This document shows, piece after piece, positions 6,606-11,572 of a DNA stretch of 11,572 bases. Source of the DNA: Desulfuromonadaceae bacterium. GTDB taxonomy: Bacteria; Desulfobacterota; Desulfuromonadia; Geobacterales; Pseudopelobacteraceae. The first letter of the stretch is position 1, and each line of letters begins with the position of its first letter. The notes below the pieces were generated by a model. It was not told the DNA's origin, did no database searches, and worked only from the letters and a program-made list of their open reading frames with translations. Where the stretch lies: positions 1 to 11,572 of the forward strand of contig JAQUCQ010000071.1 in the NCBI GenBank assembly GCA_028686145.1, written 5' to 3'. The translations under genes and the position numbers were made by a program.

Positions 6606-6621
6606 TACTCATTTGTGAGTA
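6606..6621. promoter_or_regulatory. Inverted repeat TACTCA-N4-TGAGTA
   Basis: A 6-bp dyad with a 4-base spacer, about 100 bases upstream of the nuclease start and 15 bases from the 14-bp palindrome. Dyads of this size are typical dimeric-repressor sites. No confident -35/-10 pair was found around it. Confidence 0.35.
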
Positions 6622-7089
6622 TTCTTGGAATTTTAAGTTGTTTTGTTCTTTCTTAGAAAATAAATTGAGTTGAGAAAATGGACGTAAAATCAATTTAGAT
6701 GCATCGCTGTGACTAAATAGAAATATGAGGACAGTTTGAATTTCAAATAACTTATTAGGTATATTTATGATTTTTAAAGTTTTGAAGAAATTGTGCTTGT
6801 TTCTTGAATTGGATCGGCTTTAGTGCTTCTTTTGGCTTTGATGGTGTTTCAAAGTTTTATCGCAAATTTCGTTATAAATCTACCTTACTGCCAGTTTTCT
6901 TGGTTTAACGAGATTTAGCAGAACTTCTATCTTTTGAAGAACTTTTGACTTTTGACCTATCTGATAAAAACCTGTCGGCAAAATTTGACATTTCGCAAAC
7001 CCCCTATTGGTGCGGTTTTTACAAACCTACTATATTTATTTACTTTGTTTTTCAGATATTTAGAAACATTTTCTAGAAGCAAAATAATT

Positions 7090-7141
7090 TTCTAGGTGCT
7101 TTTCCTTAATGATTTTGAGTATTTTCACCAACCACCTAGAA
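7090..7141. repeat. 9-bp inverted repeat in the AT-rich block
   Basis: TTCTAGGTG (7090-7098) and CACCTAGAA (7133-7141) are perfect inverted copies 34 bases apart. A partial extra copy, ATTTTCTAG, lies just to the left near 7068. Purpose unknown. Confidence 0.45.
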
Positions 7142-7160
7142 TTCCCTTTATCTTGCTGTA

Positions 7161-7198
7161 TCTTAATTCGAATATATTTAAGGCTTTTTGAATTAAGA
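7161..7198. repeat. 9-bp inverted repeat in the AT-rich block
   Basis: TCTTAATTC (7161-7169) and GAATTAAGA (7190-7198) form a perfect 9-bp dyad with a 20-base AT-rich spacer. No T tract follows, so it is not a clear terminator. Confidence 0.45.
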
Positions 7199-7550
7199 CG
7201 ACACTCAATTACCCTGTTTTTTAAAATTTGACATATTTTGGACTTCGATGGAGTTTTATTGTGTTAATGGAAAAATTGACTTTAACAGAATTTTCCGTCT
7301 TATGCGGATTGTGGCACGATGATCAGTATATCAAGGTCACATAATTCAAATTTATGCTTTTTCACGATGGTTTGATAGTGATTAAGCCGATATTAAGTTT
7401 TAGTTCCCATATGTTATTTCCAAAATTATCAGAGTTATTCAGTAAAAAGTACATAAAGTTTGACTTTCTACGGATTATTCAAAATTTGTCAAAAACATGT
7501 GCTTGGTGTGAGTTATTAGTTTTGAACAGGATTTGGCAGAAGAACTGCTT

Positions 7551-7587
7551 TAACCAATTCTTACAATAAACTTGTCAGAATTGGTTA
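7551..7587. repeat. 11-bp perfect hairpin in the AT-rich block
   Basis: TAACCAATTCT (7551-7561) and AGAATTGGTTA (7577-7587) are an exact 11-bp inverted repeat with a 15-base loop. It is the strongest hairpin in the block. The following bases (TTAGACTAGG) give no U tract. Confidence 0.5.
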
Positions 7588-8371
7588 TTAGACTAGGTTT
7601 GTTTATATTCGCTAAAAGGTCAAATAGAATTTTCAAGATGGTAGTACGGTTATTTTTGATGCCGTTATAAAGACATATTATACTCATTGTTAGGATATTA
7701 TTGCTTAGCCTCAATTCATATGATGAGAATCTGTGTTTTGATAAAAATGTTAGAAGATATGAAATAGGGCAATTTATCAAAATCAGTTCGCGCTTCCCCC
7801 AACTGCCAATATGATTAATTTTAGTATCTGAGCGTTTTGGAGGTGTCAGAGAAGTTTTCGACTTAAACATGCTTTTACTGCCCTGCTAAGGTTTTACATA
7901 TTGTGAAGGACTTTTACAAATTTGACTGGTTTCCCCTGTATAGACCTGATTTTATGCAAGCTACAACTAAAACCTGTTTGAAGCAAAACTGCGAGAGTAA
8001 CGGCCTTCATTGTAATATATTGAGAAATATCGACAACAGGGACAAGTATGGAAGTATAATTCTTGATTATTGTTCACATAAATGATGTGTTTACAAAAAA
8101 ATGAATAGTAAGAGGTATGAATTGGATGTAGGTTCAAAAATGGTGGCGTAACTGGGAGAAATGATATTCGGTCCCTCAAGAGCGATTTGCATAAAGCCAC
8201 AAACCGATCTTTCGAGATCCGAGCTACTGAAATCTTACCCATGACATTTTATGTGAATATATGGAGTTTTATGGCACTTACATTCTGCTTTTTGCTACAA
8301 CAAAACAAAAAGGACCTATTGCATCTATGCGCAACCTACATTTTCTTTCGGAACAGAATCGGAAGCTTTTT

Positions 8372-9334
8372 TTACATCCACTTTATTACCTGTGCTTTGG
8401 TGTCGAGCATATGAGGAAAATCAGCCAGGAAACTCATTCCAAGTAATCCGGTTTCCTCGTTGCTTTCATGTGGTAGTATGTTGACCTGTAATGCTCTTTT
8501 TGTTTTTGGTCCTACAGCAACAAAATCGGTAACTGCGTTGAAGTTTGCAATTTTTCTTCCGTCTGCAACGGTAGTTACTCCCTGTGTTGTTTCTTCAAGC
8601 CTGATTCCTAGCCGTTGCGCTATCGCTGGTGAAATCATTACCCCTGTTGCTCCAGTGTCAATTAATAGAGACACCGTAACCATTTTTCCTCTGTACCCAA
8701 TTGTTACGGGAACGTAGATTCTGTTGTCTCTGACTGTTACTGCTGTCGTTTTTGAATTACTTCCAGACGCAGACGAAACCTTCATATTTGCCCTGTAACG
8801 GATTGGCACCTTTTCTTTGTCGCTTACCATCGTTAGTATGCCGTTTCCATCAGTGAACGTATAAATAGCTCCTGCATGGCTGTCTTCAGGTTGTCGTTGA
8901 TCGAGGATTTTGGCTGGTACCGGCTGGATTGGTCTTGGTTGCTCTCGTGCTTCGTTTGTTAGTCCTGTTTCTGTCGTTCTTGTGCCGATCTCTCCGAAAA
9001 TCATCTTCGTTAAATTGACATTCAGAGTTCCGGCCACTACAAAAGCAAAAATGACAGCAGTTCCAAAGAAGAGAGCTACTTTTGAATATGACCGTTCTTC
9101 TTGATCCATGTTATTTGATTTTTTCGGCCGATTTCCGGTCGTGACCTGTGTCAAGTTTGGCTTGTTTTTTTTTGGCGTTTCACATTTCTCTACATTTCTG
9201 CATTCTGGATACTTTGCACAAACCCAGAAATGAACACCCGCATCAGCTCCAGTATGCTTCATTCTTCTTTTCATCTCACTATCACAAATTACGCAACGCT
9301 TAATGATATGGTGCTCTTTACTAATGACATCCAT
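8372..9334 (-). CDS. Membrane-anchored retropepsin-like aspartic protease with zinc finger
   Basis: A 320-aa protein with an unusual order of domains. Residues 14-45 hold a four-Cys zinc finger (CVIC, Cys39, Cys45; C-x2-C-x21-C-x5-C) like those at the C-terminus of topoisomerase I. One membrane helix follows (about 86-105, VALFFGTAVIFAFVVAG); basic residues before it place the N-terminus in the cytoplasm and the rest outside. A proline-rich linker leads to a DUF4124-like segment (IYTFTDGNGILTMVSD, 157-172), then a retropepsin-like domain: LLIDTGATGVMIS (223-235, catalytic Asp226) and GLLGMSFLADF (296-306). Such domains hold one DTG motif and should act as dimers, cleaving proteins in the periplasm. 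ATG at 9334 has only a weak ribosome-binding site but is needed to include the zinc finger; it is 3 bases after a short open frame, suggesting coupling. Substrate unknown. It borders the AT-rich block on its 3' side. Confidence 0.88.
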   Translation of the reverse strand: MDVISKEHHIIKRCVICDSEMKRRMKHTGADAGVHFWVCAKYPECRNVEKCETPKKNKPNLTQVTTGNRPKKSNNMDQEERSYSKVALFFGTAVIFAFVVAGTLNVNLTKMIFGEIGTRTTETGLTNEAREQPRPIQPVPAKILDQRQPEDSHAGAIYTFTDGNGILTMVSDKEKVPIRYRANMKVSSASGSNSKTTAVTVRDNRIYVPVTIGYRGKMVTVSLLIDTGATGVMISPAIAQRLGIRLEETTQGVTTVADGRKIANFNAVTDFVAVGPKTKRALQVNILPHESNEETGLLGMSFLADFPHMLDTKAQVIKWM

Positions 9335-9337
9335 TGT

Positions 9338-9451
9338 TTATGCCGCCGCCCTCTGTCGCTTTCTCTTTAGTTCTTTGGAAAATTCTCTTCTAAACGCATT
9401 TAGGGTGAGCGGCGGAGCCGTCCGTATCCACCCGTGAGTTGGACTCTCTTT
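9338..9451 (-). pseudogene. 37-codon open stretch directly upstream of the protease gene
   Basis: From a stop at 9452-9454 the frame reads 37 codons (KESPTHGWIRTAPPLTLNAF..., then a Lys/Arg-rich end KELKRKRQRAAA) to TAA at 9338, only 3 bases before the protease ATG. There is no ATG, GTG or TTG near its start. It may be the tail of a lost upstream gene that was once translationally coupled to the protease, or chance. Only frame and packing support it. Confidence 0.3.
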
Positions 9452-9892
9452 TTACTCTCCTACTTGACGTCACGCTTAACGTTCAACAGGCCATGCCCGT
9501 TTCCTCTACATGAACTCTTTAATAAATGCTCACAGTCTTACCACATTAATCATGTCAAATACATTAAATTATTCCAGTACGACCTGTGAGACATGGTAAG
9601 GCGCTATAAGCCTGACCAGGCCGGTGAACGTAAGTGAGCGCAAGTTAGAAAGGCGGAGCGTTAGTTCCGCCTTCACAAATCCACCATGAATCCATTAGCC
9701 TCAAATTTTCATTTATTGTATCGTCTGGTAATCCAGCATCCTTTCACTTGTTTGTTAGACGGCCTCACCGCCTGAGCGATTATGACGCCGTCGTAACTAC
9801 TTTATTAAATATTTGTTTTAAGCAACTCTTCTAGAAACAATGCGTGTAATAACTAATTGACTAAAGTTGACTGTTGGTGAGGGATTGTTGCA
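9452..9892. other. Non-coding stretch with several small inverted repeats
   Basis: No gene is supported here. Contents: palindrome TGACGTCA near 9463; crossing pairs CTCACAG/CTGTGAG (9529-9535 with 9584-9590) and CTTACCA/TGGTAAG (9537-9543 with 9594-9600); an 8-bp hairpin AAGGCGGA/TCCGCCTT (9650-9657 with 9666-9673); and GTTAGACGGC/GCCGTCGTAAC (9754-9763 with 9787-9797, one bulged G), which encloses a smaller CTCA/TGAG hairpin. These may be remnants of mobile-element ends. Confidence 0.5.
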
Positions 9893-10339
9893 GAGGCAAA
9901 GCTCCCCCCTTGGGAACGCTTTACCTCAAACGGATGTGCCTGCCGGAGCCGGAACCGCATTGAGGGGATAGTTCAGGTTGCGGCCACTAATGGCGGTCAA
10001 TTTCGGCCTGAAACTCCAATTGCCAGACTGTTAGTATCCCCGAAATGAGACACCCCACGTCGCGCTCTAGCATTCGCCCACGCTGCCACCTTTGACATGA
10101 TCCCCCGATTGGTGGCTTTGCCACATGGGGCCGGGTGTGTTGAGCCGTCCACCCCATGATGCGGGCTTAGATAGCCCGCTGGCTTTGGGTGGACGAGTCG
10201 GCGCGAAAATATTCGTGTGGTTGCAGCCAACACAAATAATGTGATAGATTAATCCTAGGGTACCAACCTGAGGATAAGAGTTCGCTTGCAGGCGACTCGT
10301 CCGCCCAACCCCCCAGATGCTTTTAGCCTCTGGGGGGTT
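9893..10339 (+). ncRNA. Candidate structured RNA or mobile-element terminus, GC-rich
   Basis: This GC-rich segment has no gene but many consecutive stems in plus-strand order: GAGG-c-AAAGC/GCTTT-a-CCTC (9893-9927); GTGGC/GCCAC with a 3-base loop near 10110-10122, nested in CCCC/GGGG; GCGGGCT/AGCCCGC (10161-10179) enclosed by GTCCACCC/GGGTGGAC (10147-10154 with 10187-10194). A competing 14-bp helix, with one G-U pair, joins 10187-10200 to 10293-10306. The segment ends in a plus-strand terminator. That order fits an independent transcript. Against it, the words near 10029 (TGTTAGTATCCCCG, then AAATGAGACACCCC) remind me of IS21-family element ends, so part could be an insertion-sequence terminus. 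No promoter was identified. Confidence 0.35.
10307..10339 (+). terminator. Intrinsic terminator
   Basis: An 11-bp perfect GC-rich stem, AACCCCCCAGA (10307-10317) with TCTGGGGGGTT (10329-10339), around an 11-base loop. The plus strand continues GATTGTTTT, a moderate U tract; the minus strand continues GGGCGG, so it does not serve the AlpA-like gene. It directly abuts the 14-bp helix ending at 10306. Confidence 0.65.
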
Positions 10340-10357
10340 GATTGTTTTGGTTATAAC

Positions 10358-10561
10358 TTATACTTGCGGCTGGTTTTTCATGAATTCCAATATCTCAGAT
10401 TCAATATAAAAAATTGAAGAACCGCCAGTATATCTCCTCTTTGACGGTAGTAACCCAGCAGCATGAAGCCGATGGATTGCAGACCGCGACAACCCCAGCA
10501 TCTCCTGCAGCTGTGCAGGTCTAATGGCTCTGTCTTGAACTTTGGCTGTTTTAGCACTCAT
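10358..10561 (-). CDS. AlpA-like helix-turn-helix regulator, 67 aa
   Basis: A small DNA-binding protein of the AlpA/MerR-like excisionase group. The helix-turn-helix is RPAQLQEMLGLSRSAIHRLH (residues 14-33), followed by AGLLPSKRRYTGGSSIFYIESEILEFM, the short wing and recognition extension usual for the family. Such proteins activate or assist excision of P4-like and other integrative elements, so this one may control the tyrosine integrase in the same window; that link is inferred. The ATG at 10561 is chosen because GGAGGG lies 7 bases upstream; the frame is open to 10642 but that would run through the promoter. It has its own sigma-70 promoter and an AT-only palindrome upstream. Complete at family length. 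Confidence 0.85.
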   Translation of the reverse strand: MSAKTAKVQDRAIRPAQLQEMLGLSRSAIHRLHAAGLLPSKRRYTGGSSIFYIESEILEFMKNQPQV

Positions 10562-10597
10562 ATTGTCCCTCCTGTATGCATGAATCAAACTGACAAA

Positions 10598-10626
10598 AGC
10601 ATATTTGACATCCTTGCTCACGTCAA
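10598..10626 (-). promoter_or_regulatory. Sigma-70 promoter of the AlpA-like gene
   Basis: On the minus strand TTGACG (10626-10621), a 17-base spacer and TATGCT (10603-10598). A start near 10591 would give a leader of about 30 bases carrying the strong ribosome-binding site. Best promoter match in the window. Confidence 0.65.
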
Positions 10627-10657
10627 GAACAAAAAACGTCATAACTATCCGAAAACA

Positions 10658-10690
10658 TTATATTATATAATATTATATTATATAATATAA
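10658..10690. repeat. AT-only 33-bp palindrome upstream of the AlpA-like promoter
   Basis: Two copies of the 14-bp palindrome ATATTATATAATAT (10660-10673 and 10675-10688) separated by one T make a 33-bp inverted repeat that is perfect except for its central base. It lies about 30 bases upstream of the -35 box. It could be an operator, an UP-like element or a cruciform-prone site. Confidence 0.6.
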
Positions 10691-10801
10691 GCTACCCAAC
10701 TAATTGAACTGGCAGCATTTGCAATTTAAAATCTGTTTTTAATAGGCTGTTTTTGGGTCGAAAAAAAAATCATATTGCGAAGTATTTTTGAAAAGGAGAA
10801 A

Positions 10802-10884
10802 GGAACGGTTGGCGGATGGAGTCCCGTTACAGTCAGTAGCGTACTGAAGAGAGGGAACTTATGAACAAAGAATCGATAACATAG
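10802..10884 (+). pseudogene. Remnants of two coupled genes (tail and 7-codon head)
   Basis: In frame from 10802 the plus strand encodes a short tail ending GGWSPVTVSSVLKRGNL with TGA at 10862-10864; the frame is open back to 10730 but that part looks random. The pattern 'GGxWSPxTVSxVLKRG' recalls the C-terminal helix-turn-helix of resolvase-type recombinases. The TGA overlaps an ATG (ATGA) at 10861 that has GAGAGGG upstream and begins MNKESIT before a stop at 10884. A stop-start overlap with a good ribosome-binding site suggests the join of two genes whose outer parts were lost. Both identities are tentative. Confidence 0.3.
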
Positions 10885-10933
10885 TATCCATGAATTACCT
10901 TCTTACTTGCCTTCACTGACGGCTATTTTTAAC

Positions 10934-11572
10934 TTATCGTTGACATTTTTTGCAGTAGTAGATTGACCTTTTTCCCAGTCGATCTTGCTGAATAAGTGTG
11001 GAACACCTTACACAAGGAAGCCCACTGCGCCTGTATACCATTAACTCTTGATGGAAATATCCGAACTTCTCAACACCATCGCGTAAATCAAGCATGGTAC
11101 CACCAACTCTTATAGAATTTGCTAAAACGGCTTTTATGACCGCGACCAATTTTACAATGCGAGTTTTAGTAAGCTGTCCTGCTGGAGTAGTGGGGAGGAT
11201 GCCTGCATGAAAAAGTGCCTCATTCGCGTAAATATTACCTATACCTGCGACCACTTTGTGATCCATAAGGAACTGCTTTATCGTGATTTTTCGCCCCCGA
11301 CTTTTTTGGTACAAAGTGACACCATTGAACTTGCCGGTAAGTGGCTCAGGACCTAACTCTGCTAGCAGTGCGTGCTGTTGCGGATTTGAGCCTGCCCAGA
11401 TCACAGACCCGAACCGGCGCACGTCGTTTAGACGAAGTACAATGCCATTCTTAAATATTATGTCAAAATGATCATGCTTCCCAGGGAGAGTAACTTCAGT
11501 AACCAACCTCAAATAGCCTGTCATCCCCATATGGATTAAAGCGGTTCCTGCTGGGCAGTTTATCAGCAAGTA
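10934..11572 (-). CDS. mutM: Formamidopyrimidine-DNA glycosylase (Fpg), 5' end outside window
   Basis: Base-excision repair enzyme that removes oxidised purines such as 8-oxoguanine and nicks the abasic site. The window holds the last 213 codons and the frame is open to the edge. Visible are IHMGMTG (the HLGMTG strand after the catalytic lysine), LNDVRRFGSV, the helix-two-turns-helix motif GIGNIYANEALFHAGILP, and the C-terminal zinc finger (CVRC ... YYCKKC) with the DNA-contacting Arg in GKRSIYYC. The N-terminal Pro-Glu and the catalytic lysine (which precedes the Tyr-Leu-Leu at the very edge) lie outside the window. It is a housekeeping gene and probably marks chromosomal DNA, or an older flank, to the right of the mobile region. 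It ends 373 bases from the AlpA-like start on the same strand. Confidence 0.95.
   Translation of the reverse strand, partial: YLLINCPAGTALIHMGMTGYLRLVTEVTLPGKHDHFDIIFKNGIVLRLNDVRRFGSVIWAGSNPQQHALLAELGPEPLTGKFNGVTLYQKSRGRKITIKQFLMDHKVVAGIGNIYANEALFHAGILPTTPAGQLTKTRIVKLVAVIKAVLANSIRVGGTMLDLRDGVEKFGYFHQELMVYRRSGLPCVRCSTLIQQDRLGKRSIYYCKKCQR

Larger units (their letters stand above)
6622..8371. other. AT-rich 1.75-kb stretch without a convincing gene
   Basis: This block is visibly much richer in A and T than either side, with many T runs on the plus strand. Open frames within it (for example 7550-7870 minus, 7967-8242 minus and 8187-8414 plus) have no recognisable domain, no convincing ribosome-binding sites and biased low-complexity composition, so I do not call them genes. 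It contains several inverted repeats (listed separately), AAAATTTGACAT twice (near 6980 and 7223), related TTTGAC words at 6944, 6951, 7458 and 7918, and a GATCT-TTCG-AGATC tetraloop hairpin at 8206-8219. It may be decayed foreign DNA or a regulatory/structural region. Confidence 0.6.

Noticed and set aside
7550..7870. 106-codon minus-strand open frame in the AT-rich block
   Set aside because: No domain, no convincing start signal, low-complexity composition, and its downstream end falls in an 11-bp hairpin.
7354..8414. Other open frames of 60-91 codons (7354-7569, 7903-8085, 7967-8242, 8187-8414)
   Set aside because: Overlap one another on both strands, Phe/Leu/Lys-rich as expected of AT-rich random frames, and lack ribosome-binding sites.
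9754..9797. Integron attC site
   Set aside because: It has GTTAGAC and a bulged inverted partner, but the core words are in the reverse order to an attC (GTT on the left, AAC on the right), and no integron integrase or cassette is present.
9997..10233. 78-codon minus-strand open frame
   Set aside because: It runs through strong GC-rich hairpins, has no recognisable domain, and its composition follows the inverted repeats; it looks like non-coding DNA or an element end read as protein.
10205..10274. Hammerhead ribozyme core words (GAAA and CTGAGGA)
   Set aside because: In the order present, the strands that should form stem II next to these words are not complementary, and no proper cleavage-site context was found.
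10908..10930. Plus-strand terminator near the mutM end
   Set aside because: A GCC/GGC dyad followed by TATTTTT is present, but the stem is only three base pairs.
1..11572. CRISPR array, rRNA or intact tRNA
   Set aside because: No regularly spaced identical repeats and no rRNA words were seen; the only tRNA sequence is the partial one at 1336-1380.

Overview
The window looks like part of a mobile-element landing zone in a Gram-negative bacterium. The evidence is: two unrelated site-specific recombinases, a split tRNA 3' end used as an attachment site, a small AlpA-like regulator, and uneven base composition. Shine-Dalgarno sites are clear and GTG/TTG starts are common. Protein flavour (P4-type integrase, mutM, small cargo proteins) suggests a proteobacterium in the broad sense, possibly a Geobacter/Desulfuromonadales-type organism. 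That assignment rests on memory of similar proteins and is not proven here.

Left part (1-4556). A large serine recombinase enters from the left edge. Its reading frame runs through an intrinsic terminator and the 3' part of a tRNA-Arg(CCT) gene, both of which lie on the minus strand. The tRNA match starts exactly at the anticodon loop and stops there, which marks an att junction. Immediately beyond is a P4-type tyrosine integrase with its own promoter and inverted repeats. It is followed by a metallophosphoesterase gene broken by an apparent 10-nt deletion that removes its GD metal-binding motif, and by a zinc-binding protein that shares a short module with the phosphatase tail. Two perfect hairpins then separate this plus-strand block from the next, minus-strand block.

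Middle (4557-6621). Five compact minus-strand genes run from right to left: a secreted NUC-family DNA/RNA endonuclease (TTG start), an 85-aa protein (GTG start, 20-nt overlap), a 55-aa protein, a 51-aa protein (GTG start, again a 20-nt overlap), and a cpYpsA-related SLOG ('putative molybdenum carrier') protein. This is the best candidate for an undescribed functional unit. Two palindromes lie upstream of it.

Right part (6622-11572). About 1.75 kb of very AT-rich DNA without a convincing gene precedes a membrane-anchored retropepsin-like aspartic protease with an N-terminal zinc finger. A non-coding stretch of about 1 kb follows; its GC-rich half (9893-10339) folds extensively, contains two mutually exclusive helices and ends in a plus-strand terminator. 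Then come an AlpA-like helix-turn-helix protein with a good sigma-70 promoter and an AT-only 33-bp palindrome, remnants of a broken gene pair, and finally mutM (Fpg), cut by the right edge just before its catalytic lysine. The second copy of the tRNA attachment site is not in the window, so the far end of the integrase element cannot be placed.
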